DNA from: AG25 sp035518815
GTDB lineage: Bacteria; Gemmatimonadota; Gemmatimonadetes; Gemmatimonadales; GWC2-71-9
Length of the DNA: 64,000 nt
Direction: 5' to 3'
Assembly (NCBI GenBank): GCA_035518815.1
Contig: DATIXG010000139.1
Location: forward strand, 24,883 to 88,882
How positions within the stretch are numbered: the stretch's first letter is position 1; the number at the start of each line of letters is the position of its first letter. The notes under the pieces are model-generated. The model was given only the letters and a program-made list of their open reading frames with translations, was not told where the DNA came from and ran no database searches. The translations under genes and the position numbers were made by a program. Below, piece by piece: positions 19,464 to 27,672 of the stretch.

Positions 19464-19970
19464 CTATTCGCCCGCGGGATCCGAGGGATCCCACAGGGTC
19501 GAGACGGGGTGCGTTTGCGCGCACAGGCGCTCGAGGTCGTACACGAACCGGTCCCGCGAGTACTCCGAGTTCTCGTAGTGCACGCCCACGTGAATCGCCT
19601 CTTCGGGGCAGACTTCCTGGCAGTAGCCGCAGAACACGCAGCGGAACTCGTCGATCTCGTAGATCAGGGGATAGCGGTTTCCCTGCTCGTCCTCTCCGGG
19701 CACGAGCTTGATGCAGTTCGCCGGGCAGATCTGCGGGCACAGCCCGCAGGCCACGCACTTGGCCCGGCCCTGCTCGTCCGTGAGCATGCGATGCGTGCCC
19801 CGCCAGCGCCCGGAGATCGTCCAGTCCTTGCTGCTCTTCTCCTCCGGATATTGCATCGTGACCTTCGGGCGGAAGATGTGCCGGAGCGTCAGCGCCATGC
19901 CCTTCAAGGTCGCCCGCACGTACGACGTTTCGCGGACCGGCCGCTTCATGATCTTCACGCCGATCGTCAT
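19464..19970 (-). CDS. nuoI: NADH-quinone oxidoreductase subunit I
   Basis: The 168-residue ferredoxin-like subunit carries two [4Fe-4S] clusters (N6a/N6b), bound by CVACGLCPQICPANC and CVFCGYCQEVCPEEA, that pass electrons toward the quinone. The N-terminal amphipathic stretch (LRHIFRPKVTMQYPEE) anchors it to NuoH. The ATG at 19970 overlaps the nuoH stop by one base (TGATG). Longer frames upstream are the shadow of nuoH. Confidence 0.96.
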   Translation of the reverse strand: MTIGVKIMKRPVRETSYVRATLKGMALTLRHIFRPKVTMQYPEEKSSKDWTISGRWRGTHRMLTDEQGRAKCVACGLCPQICPANCIKLVPGEDEQGNRYPLIYEIDEFRCVFCGYCQEVCPEEAIHVGVHYENSEYSRDRFVYDLERLCAQTHPVSTLWDPSDPAGE

Positions 19971-21151
19971 CAGGCCGGCCCTTCCCGTCCGAGGCGGGCT
20001 TCGGAGCCCGCAATGAGGTTCCCGCGATCGAGCACGAGGAACAGGGGGATGGCGAGCGCCACGTTCAACCCGCACAGCGCGAGGGCGAACCGGGTGTCGT
20101 ACGCCCAGCCCATACGCTCGTGCAGGACCCAGATGGCGGTCGCGAGCACCGTGAGATACGCGAGCGCGAGGGGCAGCATGACCTTCCACCCGAGCGCCAT
20201 CAGCTGGTCGTAGCGAAACCGGGGCAGCGTCCAGCGCACCCAGATGTAGAGGAACAGAAAGAACGTCACCTTGAGCGCGAAGACGAGCATCGTGACCAGC
20301 GCCTTCACCACCGTCCAGGGGGGCGCATCGTCCCAGTGGGTGAAGGGAATGTCCCAGCCACCGAAGAAGAGCGTCGCCATCATCGCCGACGCCGTCACCA
20401 TGTTCGCGTACTCCGCGATGTAGAACATGGAGAACTTCATCGCGCTGTACTCGGTGTGATACCCGGCGATCAACTCGCCCTCCGCCTCCGGGAGGTCGAA
20501 AGGCAACCGATTGGTCTCCGCGAACGCCGCGACGGTGAAGATGAAATACGCGAGCCCGAGCGGAAACACGTTCCAGGTCAACAGCGACTGTTGCTGGCGG
20601 ATCACGACCTCCGAGAGCGTGACGTTCCCCGCGAGCAGGAGCACGGCGACGGAGCTCATACCCAGGGCGATCTCGTAGGAGATCATCTGCGCGGACGCGC
20701 GCAGGCCGCCCAGGAGGGAGTACTTGTTGTTCGACGACCAGCCCGCGAGCACGATGCCGTACACGCCGAGCGAGCCGATCGCGAGGATGTAGAGGAAGCC
20801 GACAGGCAGATCCGCCACGATCAGCGGCACGTCGCCCCACGGCGTGGGGAGCGGCGTGCCGAACGGGATGACCGCGCTCGCCACGAGCGCCGGCACGAAG
20901 GCGATGGCGGGCGCCAGCATGAAAAGTGTGCGGTCGGCGTTTGCCGGGAGCGTCTCTTCCTTCAGCAGATTCTTGAGCCCGTCCGCCGCCGGCTGCAGCA
21001 ACCCCTGCGGTCCGACCCGGTTGGGCCCCAGGCGATCCTGCATCCACGCGCAGATCCGCCGCTCCGCCAGCGTCAGCAGGGCGACCCCGACCATGATCAC
21101 CGTGAAGACGAAGATGATCTTGGCGACCGACGCGATCAGGAAGAAGGTCAC
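19970..21151 (-). CDS. nuoH: NADH-quinone oxidoreductase subunit H
   Basis: The 393-residue membrane subunit forms part of the quinone chamber. The hallmark motifs ERRICAWMQDRLGPNRVGPQGLLQPAADG (split here, about 31-60) and AFAETNRLPFDLPEAEGELIAGYHTEYS are present, including the conserved glutamates. The GTG start at 21151 overlaps the nuoG stop (GTGA). About eight hydrophobic spans are visible. Confidence 0.96.
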   Translation of the reverse strand: MTFFLIASVAKIIFVFTVIMVGVALLTLAERRICAWMQDRLGPNRVGPQGLLQPAADGLKNLLKEETLPANADRTLFMLAPAIAFVPALVASAVIPFGTPLPTPWGDVPLIVADLPVGFLYILAIGSLGVYGIVLAGWSSNNKYSLLGGLRASAQMISYEIALGMSSVAVLLLAGNVTLSEVVIRQQQSLLTWNVFPLGLAYFIFTVAAFAETNRLPFDLPEAEGELIAGYHTEYSAMKFSMFYIAEYANMVTASAMMATLFFGGWDIPFTHWDDAPPWTVVKALVTMLVFALKVTFFLFLYIWVRWTLPRFRYDQLMALGWKVMLPLALAYLTVLATAIWVLHERMGWAYDTRFALALCGLNVALAIPLFLVLDRGNLIAGSEARLGREGPA

Positions 21152-22728
21152 GCGGGCACCCGGGCGCCATCCCGGCTCGCGACCTCGCCGCCGAAGCCCA
21201 GGCGGGCGTAGCTCAGGCCCTGGAAGGCGTCCACGGTTCGCGCCATCCGGTCGAAGGCGTCCGAGGCGCTGTCGGGCGCCGCTTCCCCACCCGCGAGCAG
21301 CGCCACCAGCTCGCTCAGCACCCACCACGCGGGCTGCGCCATGCCCGGCGCCGGCTTGGCCGGCGCGTAGCGCTGCACCCGCCCGTCGCGATTGACGAAC
21401 GTGCCCTCTTCCTCCGCGACGTTGGCCGTCGGGAGAACGACCTCGGCGGCGCGCAGCGACGGGTCGGCGTCGTCCGGGAGCACGGTGCCGAGATAGAGCA
21501 GCGCCCCCGCGGTCCGCAGCGCGATGCGCGGCTCGTCGAGCACGAGGACGACGGCCGCGCGCTCGGCGGCCTCGAGGGCAGCGGCGTAGTCGCGGGTATA
21601 GCCGAGCAGCTCCGCGCCGCGCACGTTCGGCGCCCGCTCGGCGCGGAGCGCGAGATTGGGCACCCCTGCAAGCGGCGCCTCATCGCCCATCACGACCTGG
21701 AACGCCCCGCGCCACTCGAACCGGTTCAGGAGCTCGCGCGCGAGGAACAGCGCCTCGGTCGAGGCGCCCGGCGAAACGAGAGCCACGGCGCGACCCGCCG
21801 CGCCGCGCAGGATTCCCGCCGCGCGCTCGAGCGCCTCGTCCCAGCCCACCGCGCGATGCCCGCCGTCGGGGGCCCGCACGAGCGGCGCCTCCACCCGGTC
21901 GCCACGGTTCATCCAGCGGTAGTGCATCCGCCCGTGGTCGCACATGAAGTAGCGGTTGACCGCGAGATTGGGGCGCGGACGCACCCGCACCACCACGCTC
22001 TGCCGCGCGTCCAGCGTCACGTTGCACCCTTGCGAGCACCCCGTGCAGACCGACGCGGTCTTGTCGAGCTCCCACGCGCGCGCCTTGTGCAGAAAATCCT
22101 TGGACAGGAGCGACCCGACCGGGCAGAGATCCACCACGTTGCCGCCCCAGGGATGATCGAGCCGGGCGTCGGGATGGATGCCGATGAATGCGCGGTCGCC
22201 CCGCTCGGACACGTTCAGGACCGGTTCCTTGGCCACGTCCTCCATGAACCGGACGCAGCGCGTACAGAGGATGCACCGGTTCGGCACGTAGAGCACGTCG
22301 GGCCCGAAGTCTTCGACCGGGTTGAAGCGCTTGGCGAACTCGGGGCTGAAGCGCGACGCGGGCCGGCCTTCCTGGAACGTGAAGTCCTGCAGCTCGCACT
22401 CGCCCGCCTGGTCGCAGATGGGGCAGTCGAGCGGGTGATTGATCAGCAGCAGCTCGAGCACGCCCGTCCGGCCGGCCTTGGCCTGCGCGGACTGCGTATG
22501 GACGACCATGCCGTCGGTGACCTGCGTGTTGCAGGCGATCTGGAGCTTGGGCGTCTTTTCGATCTCGACCAGGCACATGCGGCACACGCCGGCGACCGGA
22601 AGCCCGGGGTGATAGCAGTAGTGCGGCACGAGGACGCCGGCCTGCTTGGCGGCCTCGATCACGAGCGTCCCCTTCGGAACGCTCACGGCCGCGCCGTCGA
22701 TCGTCAGATGGACGAGCTCGTCCGTCAT
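21148..22728 (-). CDS. nuoG: NADH-quinone oxidoreductase subunit G, compact form
   Basis: The 526-residue subunit carries several Fe-S clusters. An N-terminal [2Fe-2S] ferredoxin domain (CYHPGLPVAGVCRMC) is followed by the His-Cys [4Fe-4S] motif (HPLDCPICDQAGEC), a second set (CILCTRCVRF … CPVGSL) and a third (CTGCSQGC … CDHGR). The C-terminal molybdopterin-like domain is strongly reduced; many NuoG proteins are 680-900 residues. The stop overlaps the nuoH start, and the ATG overlaps the nuoF stop (TAATG), so the short form is genuine rather than a frameshift. Confidence 0.93.
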   Translation of the reverse strand: MTDELVHLTIDGAAVSVPKGTLVIEAAKQAGVLVPHYCYHPGLPVAGVCRMCLVEIEKTPKLQIACNTQVTDGMVVHTQSAQAKAGRTGVLELLLINHPLDCPICDQAGECELQDFTFQEGRPASRFSPEFAKRFNPVEDFGPDVLYVPNRCILCTRCVRFMEDVAKEPVLNVSERGDRAFIGIHPDARLDHPWGGNVVDLCPVGSLLSKDFLHKARAWELDKTASVCTGCSQGCNVTLDARQSVVVRVRPRPNLAVNRYFMCDHGRMHYRWMNRGDRVEAPLVRAPDGGHRAVGWDEALERAAGILRGAAGRAVALVSPGASTEALFLARELLNRFEWRGAFQVVMGDEAPLAGVPNLALRAERAPNVRGAELLGYTRDYAAALEAAERAAVVLVLDEPRIALRTAGALLYLGTVLPDDADPSLRAAEVVLPTANVAEEEGTFVNRDGRVQRYAPAKPAPGMAQPAWWVLSELVALLAGGEAAPDSASDAFDRMARTVDAFQGLSYARLGFGGEVASRDGARVPA

Positions 22729-24008
22729 TACGCGACCAGGACCGGGCGTCTCCGCCCCGCGATGTAGTCTTCGAACTCACCGCGGAACCGCTTGATGGCC
22801 GACACCACCGGCGCGGCGCAGGAATCCGACAGCACGCAGATAGTCTTGCCGGTCATGTTCTCGGCGAGGTCGAGGAGGAGGTCCAGGTCCTGCATCTTGC
22901 CCTGGCCCGCGAGAATGCGCTCGAGAATCTTCGTGGTCCAGGCGGTGCCCTCGCGGCACTGCGTGCACTGCGAGCACGACTCGTGCGCGTAGAACCGGGC
23001 GAGGCGCATGGTCTGATAGACCATGTCGGCCGTATCGTCGAATACGATCACGCCGCCCGAGCCGAGCATCGTGCCCTGCTGGACGCAGCCCTCGTAGTCG
23101 AGCAGGCAGCTCTCGACTTCCTCGCGGTTGAGCATCGGCACCGAGGAGCCGCCGGGGATGCAGGCCTTGAGGGTGCGTCCGGGGCGCATCCCGCCCGCCA
23201 GCTCGTGGATCAGGTCCTTCAACGGGAAACCGAGGGTGACTTCGTAGTTGCCGGGCATCCGCACGTGGCCGCACACCGAGAAGAGCTTGGTGCCCGTGCT
23301 CTTGGGATTGGACATGCACATCGCCTTGTACCACGCCGCGCCCTCTTTCATGATGTGCGGCACGGCCGCGAGCGTCTCCACGTTGTTAATCGTGGTGGGC
23401 ATGCCGAACACGCCGAAGGCCGCCGGGAACGGCGGCTTGATCCGCGGGTTGCCCCGCTTTCCCTCGAGGGAATTCATCAGCGCGGTTTCTTCGCCGCAGA
23501 TGTAGGCGCCGGCCCCGCGATGCAGATGGATCTTGAAGTGGCCGAGGACCCCCGCGGCCTGCGCGTCCGCGAGGGCGCGTTCCATGACGGCGAGCGGCTC
23601 GGTGAACTCGCCGCGGATGTAGATGTAACCCACCTCGGCCTGAATCGCGTGCATGGCGATGAGCGTGCCTTCGAGCAGCGCGTGCGGGGTCCAGCGCATG
23701 ATCTCGCGGTCCTTGAAGGTGCCCGGCTCGGACTCGTCGGCGTTCACGCAGAGGTAGTGCGTCTTCTTCTTCTCCTTCGGCATGAACGACCACTTGAGTC
23801 CCGTGGGGAACCCGGCGCCGCCACGGCCGCGCAACCCGGAATTCTTCACCTCGTCGATCACCGCGGCAGGACTCAGGGCGATGGCCTTCTTCAATCCCTC
23901 ATAGCCGCCGCGCTTGACCCAGCCTTTGTAGGTGGGCGCCTCCGCGTCCCCGAAGTGCTTGGAGAGGACGAGCGTCTCACGGGCGTGCGGCTTGTGGGGA
24001 AATCCCAT
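22728..24008 (-). CDS. nuoF: NADH-quinone oxidoreductase subunit F
   Basis: The 426-residue subunit is the entry point for electrons from NADH. The NADH/FMN sites are RGRGGAGFPTGLKWSF and AYICGEETALMNSLEGKRG, and the N3 [4Fe-4S] cluster is bound by ESCSQCTQCREGT. Near the last ligand the protein reads TICVLSDSCAAPV, where many homologs have TICALGDAAAWPV, so there is one additional cysteine. The start MGFPHKPHARE is 82 bases downstream of nuoE, the only real gap inside the nuo run, and that gap holds the hairpin repeat at 24025-24073. Confidence 0.96.
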   Translation of the reverse strand: MGFPHKPHARETLVLSKHFGDAEAPTYKGWVKRGGYEGLKKAIALSPAAVIDEVKNSGLRGRGGAGFPTGLKWSFMPKEKKKTHYLCVNADESEPGTFKDREIMRWTPHALLEGTLIAMHAIQAEVGYIYIRGEFTEPLAVMERALADAQAAGVLGHFKIHLHRGAGAYICGEETALMNSLEGKRGNPRIKPPFPAAFGVFGMPTTINNVETLAAVPHIMKEGAAWYKAMCMSNPKSTGTKLFSVCGHVRMPGNYEVTLGFPLKDLIHELAGGMRPGRTLKACIPGGSSVPMLNREEVESCLLDYEGCVQQGTMLGSGGVIVFDDTADMVYQTMRLARFYAHESCSQCTQCREGTAWTTKILERILAGQGKMQDLDLLLDLAENMTGKTICVLSDSCAAPVVSAIKRFRGEFEDYIAGRRRPVLVA

Positions 24009-24024
24009 CAGAGAATCTCAACGC

Positions 24025-24073
24025 GGAACGCGGAACGCGGAGCCGTCCATTCCGTTCCGCGTTCCAACTTCCG
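24025..24073. repeat. Hairpin-forming dispersed repeat (CGTTCCGCGTTCC family)
   Basis: A perfect 13-bp inverted repeat (24025-24037 with 24053-24065) with a 15-base loop fills the nuoE-nuoF gap. Its right half, 24052-24073, reads CCGTTCCGCGTTCC followed by two bases and CTTCCG. The same 22 bases occur with two differences at 44615-44636 inside comF. The hairpin has no U-tract, so a simple terminator is unlikely. A REP-like or mRNA-processing role is possible. Confidence 0.7.
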
Positions 24074-24090
24074 TGTTTCGTGGTACCACC

Positions 24091-24621
24091 TCACCGATAC
24101 CTCGCCAGAATCTCCGGCACCTGCTCCGGCGTCACACTCTCAATGAAGTCGTCGTTGATGAGGATCGGGGTCGCGAACCCGCAGGCGCCGAGGCATTCGA
24201 CCTCGACCACGGTCCAGCGGTCGTCGGGGCTCGTGGCGCCGAGGTCTGTGGCACCGGTGTGGTCGAGCAGCGCCTTCACCACGTCCTCCGCGCCGCAGAT
24301 GTTGCAGGGCGACGTCGTGCACACCTGCACGAAGTACCGCCCCACGGGGTGCTGGTGGTACATCGTGTAGAACGTGATCACCCCGCGCACGTACGCCGGC
24401 GTCAGTCCCAGAATGTCCGCCACTTCGACGATCGCGCGGTCGGAGACCCAGCCGTCGGCCTCCTGCGCGAGCCACAACGCGGGCAACAGGGCGGCCTGCT
24501 TCGTGGGGTAGCGCGTGAAGATCTGCTGGAGGCGCGCGAGCGTCTCCCCGGTGAAGATCCGCTCATCGGCGGCTCCGGCCGCGTGCGCCGCCGGCGCGGG
24601 CGTCATCGCGGGCCGGCTCAT
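24091..24621 (-). CDS. nuoE: NADH-quinone oxidoreductase subunit E
   Basis: The 176-residue thioredoxin-fold subunit binds the N1a [2Fe-2S] cluster through VCTTSPCNICG and VECLGACGFATP. It begins with an alanine-rich leader (MSRPAMTPAPAAHAAGAADE) before the conserved helical region. The ATG at 24621 overlaps the nuoD stop (ATGA). It works with NuoF and NuoG in the NADH-dehydrogenase module. Confidence 0.95.
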   Translation of the reverse strand: MSRPAMTPAPAAHAAGAADERIFTGETLARLQQIFTRYPTKQAALLPALWLAQEADGWVSDRAIVEVADILGLTPAYVRGVITFYTMYHQHPVGRYFVQVCTTSPCNICGAEDVVKALLDHTGATDLGATSPDDRWTVVEVECLGACGFATPILINDDFIESVTPEQVPEILARYR

Positions 24622-25889
24622 CGATCCACCTCGCCCATCACGATGTCCACCGATGCATTGATCGCGATCAAGTCCGAGAGCAGATGGCCCTCGGCCATGC
24701 GCGGGAGCGCGGACAGGTTGATGAACGACGGCGGCCGGATGCGCCACCGCACGGGCTTGGCCGTCCCATCGGACACGAAGTAGTTGCCGAGCTCGCCCTT
24801 GGGGTTCTCGATCCCGACGTAGGCCTCGCCCACCGGCGCCTGCACGCCCTCCATCACCTGCTTGAAGTGATAGATCATGGCTTCCATGTCGCTCATCGCG
24901 CGCGTCTTGGAGGGGAGGATCACGCGCGGGTCGGAGACATTGATCGGGCCATCGGGAAGCCGCGCCAAGGCCTGCTTGAGGATTCGGGTTGACTGGTGGC
25001 ACTCCTCGAGGCGCACGAGATACCGGTCGTACACGTCGCCGTGCTCGCCCACCGGGACGTCGAAGTCGTAGGTCTCGTAGTCGAGGTACGGCTTGTCTTT
25101 GCGCACGTCGTACGGGACGCCGCTCGCGCGCAGCATCGGTCCCGACAGCGAGCAGTCGATCGCCTCCGCCGCGGTGAGCACCCCGACGCCCTGGGTCCGT
25201 CCGGCCCACACGGCGTTGCGCGTGAGCACCCGGTCGATCTCGCTCAGCGTGTCGGGAAACGTGTCCGTGAACTCGCGCAGCGCCGCGGGGAATCGGTCCG
25301 GGATGTCGGCCATGAGACCGCCGACGCGGGTGAGGCTCGTAGTGAGGCGGGCGCCCGTCCACATCTCCTGGAGGTTGTAGACGCGCTCGCGCTGCTGAAA
25401 CGCCCACAGGAACGGCGTGAACGCGCCCAAATCGATGGACGTGGTGCCGAGCCACACCAGGTGTGAGATGATCCGGCTCAGCTCGCACGCGATGACCCGC
25501 AGGACCGTGCAGCGTGGCGTGATTTCGATCCCCATGAGGCGCTCGGCCGCGAGCGCCACGCCGACGTTGTTCGACATTGGCGAGAGGTAGTCGGTGCGGT
25601 CGGAGAGCGGGACGATCTGATTGTAGTGCCGGTACTCGCCCAGCTTCTCGAACCCGGAATGCAGATACCCGATGTGCGGGATGACCCGCACGACGGTCTC
25701 GCCATCGAGCTCGACGACGAGGCGAAGCACGCCGTGCGTCGCCGGATGCTGGGGCCCGAGATTGATGAGCATGTGCTCGCCGCCCAGGTCGGGCGCCTCG
25801 TCGGCAACGCCGAGCGGGACGCGCACGGGCTGGCCCTGCGCGTCAACCCCGGGGGTCGCGAGGTTAAACTCGACGGTCCGGGTGCTCAT
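24618..25889 (-). CDS. nuoD: NADH-quinone oxidoreductase subunit D (49 kDa)
   Basis: The 423-residue subunit lines the quinone-binding cavity next to NuoB. Family motifs are GPQHPATHGVLRLVVELDGE, GYLHSGFEKLGEYRHYNQIVP and PMSNNVGVALAAERL, and the C-terminus ends in the conserved DIVMGEVDR. NuoC and NuoD are separate here, not fused as in E. coli. The ATG at 25889 overlaps the nuoC stop (ATGA). Confidence 0.97.
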   Translation of the reverse strand: MSTRTVEFNLATPGVDAQGQPVRVPLGVADEAPDLGGEHMLINLGPQHPATHGVLRLVVELDGETVVRVIPHIGYLHSGFEKLGEYRHYNQIVPLSDRTDYLSPMSNNVGVALAAERLMGIEITPRCTVLRVIACELSRIISHLVWLGTTSIDLGAFTPFLWAFQQRERVYNLQEMWTGARLTTSLTRVGGLMADIPDRFPAALREFTDTFPDTLSEIDRVLTRNAVWAGRTQGVGVLTAAEAIDCSLSGPMLRASGVPYDVRKDKPYLDYETYDFDVPVGEHGDVYDRYLVRLEECHQSTRILKQALARLPDGPINVSDPRVILPSKTRAMSDMEAMIYHFKQVMEGVQAPVGEAYVGIENPKGELGNYFVSDGTAKPVRWRIRPPSFINLSALPRMAEGHLLSDLIAINASVDIVMGEVDR

Positions 25890-26506
25890 TCGTCGCGCGA
25901 CAGCTTGCCGCGCTCACCGCGCTGCAGACGTTCTTTCATGTCGGGCGGCAGGTCATCCTGCGCGTCGGCGATGGACAGCTCTTCGAGGGAATAGTGGGCC
26001 TCGGGGTTGGCCGCGAGCGCCTGGCGCACCTGTTCGGCGCGGCTGAACCGCCCTCGCAGCGGAAAATCCTTCCGCAACGGGTGCCCCTCGGCGTAGGTCT
26101 CCCACATCAGGATGCGGCGCAGGTCGGGGTGTCCGCGAAACGTGATCCCGAACAGGTCGAACACCTCGCGCTCGAGCCAGTTGGCGCCGCTCCAGAGCGG
26201 CGTCACCGAGTCCACGGTGAGATCCGCGTCGGCGTCGAGCTCTACCTTCACGCGGAGATCCGCGCGGCGGTCGAGCGACCGGAGGAAGTACACGACCTCG
26301 AGGGGCAGCTCGCGGTCGCGATGCTCCACGGCGGTGACGTCGACCAGGTAGTGATAGGCCTGCCCCGGCGTGTCGCGGAGCCACTGCATGACGTCCCGCA
26401 ACCCGTCGGCTCGCACGTATACAACCGTCTCGCCGTCGCGCGCTACCGCGGCGCGGCCGATGGCGTTGCCGAAGGTCGCTCGCAAGGCGTCAACCGAAGG
26501 ATTCAC
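25886..26506 (-). CDS. nuoC: NADH-quinone oxidoreductase subunit C (30 kDa)
   Basis: The 206-residue peripheral-arm subunit contains the conserved signature EREVFDLFGITFRGHPDLRRIL followed by GHPLRKDFPL. The C-terminal ~45 residues beyond this signature are an acidic/basic extension (…DDLPPDMKERLQRGERGKLSRDE) and are less conserved. The start is GTG at 26506 overlapping the nuoB stop (GTGA). Confidence 0.94.
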   Translation of the reverse strand: MNPSVDALRATFGNAIGRAAVARDGETVVYVRADGLRDVMQWLRDTPGQAYHYLVDVTAVEHRDRELPLEVVYFLRSLDRRADLRVKVELDADADLTVDSVTPLWSGANWLEREVFDLFGITFRGHPDLRRILMWETYAEGHPLRKDFPLRGRFSRAEQVRQALAANPEAHYSLEELSIADAQDDLPPDMKERLQRGERGKLSRDE

Positions 26507-27108
26507 GCGGACCGGAACTGGTGAACCGAGTTGCCGAAGGGCTCCGAGATAGTCTCGATCTCGTCGGGAGGGAGGCGGAGGCCGCTGTCGTCGAGCAGAT
26601 GCTCCTCGCGGAGCGCGCGATCGCCGAGCGACTCACCCTTGATCTTCTTGTGGAGGAGCAGCACGCCGTACAACAGTCCTTCGGGCCGAGGCGGGCAGCC
26701 GGGGACGTACACGTCTACGGGAACGACCGTGTCGATCCCCTGCACCATCGCGTAGTTGTCGAAGATGCCGCCGGTCGAAGCGCAGGCGCCCATCGAGATC
26801 ACCCATTTGGGCTGCGGCATCTGGTCGTAGACGCGGCGAATCACCGGGGCGAGCTTGAACGGGAGGCGGCCGGCGCAAATCAGCACATCCGCCTGTCGCG
26901 GGCTGAACGCTTGTCGTTCCATGCCGAAACGGGCGAAGTCAAAACGGCTGGCCGCGGTCGCCATGAACTCGATCGCGCAGCACGCGGTCCCGAACGGCAT
27001 GGGCCACAGCGAGTTCGCTCGCGCCCAGTTCACCAGGTCGTCGAGCCGCGCCAACATCCAGTTGGGGCTCTGGCCCGCGATCTCCTGGGTCTCCACGACG
27101 TGCTTCAT
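26503..27108 (-). CDS. nuoB: NADH-quinone oxidoreductase subunit B
   Basis: The 201-residue subunit holds the terminal [4Fe-4S] cluster N2 that reduces quinone. The ligands are C43-C44 in GTACCAIEFM, C109 in SMGACASTGG and C138 in VPGCPPRPE. Residues 74-88 (DVLICAGRLPFKLAP) differ somewhat from the common DVLIVAGTxxxKMAP consensus. The ATG at 27108 has an AAGGA-like site upstream and lies 14 bases after nuoA. Confidence 0.96.
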   Translation of the reverse strand: MKHVVETQEIAGQSPNWMLARLDDLVNWARANSLWPMPFGTACCAIEFMATAASRFDFARFGMERQAFSPRQADVLICAGRLPFKLAPVIRRVYDQMPQPKWVISMGACASTGGIFDNYAMVQGIDTVVPVDVYVPGCPPRPEGLLYGVLLLHKKIKGESLGDRALREEHLLDDSGLRLPPDEIETISEPFGNSVHQFRSA

Positions 27109-27122
27109 TCCTTCTCAGTCCC

Positions 27123-27563
27123 TCACTCCCACTGGAACGCGCCACGGCGCCAGACGTAGATGTAGCCGACGAACAGGATGACCAGAAACACCAGCATCTC
27201 GACGAGCAGGAACCCCATCGTGGGTCCTGCGGCGGGCGCCGCCGCCAGCGCTGCCGCGCCCCCGCTCACCCCCGCCTCCCCACTCCCCAACCCCGAACCC
27301 CCAGCCGCGAAGTAGATGGCGCCCCAAGGGATGAGGAACACCGTCTCGATATCGAAGACGATGAACAGCATCGCGACCAGGTAGAACTTGACCGAAAACC
27401 GCTCGTGCGCGTCGCCCAAGGGCGGCATGCCGCTCTCGTAAGGCGCCTGCTTCAGGGGGGTCGGCCGAGTCGGCGCAGCGAGGTGCGACAGCACGATCAG
27501 CAGCGCGGCGTTCGCCGCAACGAACGCCAGCAGCAACAGGAACGATACATACGGTTGATGCAT
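27123..27563 (-). CDS. nuoA: NADH-quinone oxidoreductase subunit A, with in-frame repeat insertion
   Basis: The 146-residue membrane subunit has three helices (about 5-28, 58-85 and 117-138). The conserved KFYLVAMLFIVFDIETVFLIPW and LVEMLVFLVILFVGYIYVWRRGA are intact. Between helices 2 and 3, residues 87-114 are a Gly/Ala/Ser-rich insertion encoded by the C-tract repeat at 27259-27302, which most NuoA proteins lack. It is the first gene of the complex I operon, with a strong promoter 33 bases upstream. Confidence 0.93.
   Translation of the reverse strand: MHQPYVSFLLLLAFVAANAALLIVLSHLAAPTRPTPLKQAPYESGMPPLGDAHERFSVKFYLVAMLFIVFDIETVFLIPWGAIYFAAGGSGLGSGEAGVSGGAAALAAAPAAGPTMGFLLVEMLVFLVILFVGYIYVWRRGAFQWE
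27259..27302. repeat. C-tract/G-quadruplex-prone repeat inside nuoA
   Basis: Six runs of four or five cytosines on the plus strand are spaced by two to five bases, so the nuoA sense strand and mRNA are G-tract-rich. Its CCCCAACCCCGAACCCC core resembles the reverse complement of the array at 6797-6828 (CCCCTAACCCCGAGCCCC). It is translated in frame as a flexible loop. Confidence 0.7.
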
Positions 27564-27595
27564 GGGTTCGCGAAAAATTCGGGTTCGTAGCCGAA

Positions 27596-27624
27596 AACGT
27601 ACCCGCCGTCTGGAGGGTTGTCAA
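27596..27624 (-). promoter_or_regulatory. Sigma70-type promoter of the nuo operon
   Basis: Read on the minus strand, TTGACA (27624-27619) and TACGTT (27601-27596) are separated by 17 bases. Transcription would start near 27589, giving a leader of about 25 bases before the nuoA ATG. The -35 lies in an 11-base near-palindrome, GGTTGTCAACC. Confidence 0.65.
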
Positions 27625-27658
27625 CCGAACGAAGTGGCGTAAGTATCGGTGTGGCCGG

Positions 27659-27664
27659 TATATT
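27659..27664 (+). promoter_or_regulatory. Candidate -10 element of dcd (leaderless)
   Basis: TATATT ends eight bases before the dcd ATG with no ribosome-binding site between them, which suggests a leaderless transcript. The -35 is weak. An alternative is TTGTCA (27618-27623) with TAAGTA (27640-27645). Confidence 0.4.
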
Positions 27665-27672
27665 GCGCGCCG

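Noticed and set aside
21148..22728. nuoG suspected of being truncated by a frameshift
   Set aside because: Its stop overlaps the nuoH start exactly as in other coupled pairs, and no continuing NuoG-like sequence is seen in other frames downstream.
24025..24065. Hairpin read as a Rho-independent terminator between nuoE and nuoF
   Set aside because: No U-tract follows the stem on either strand, and the downstream nuo genes need read-through.
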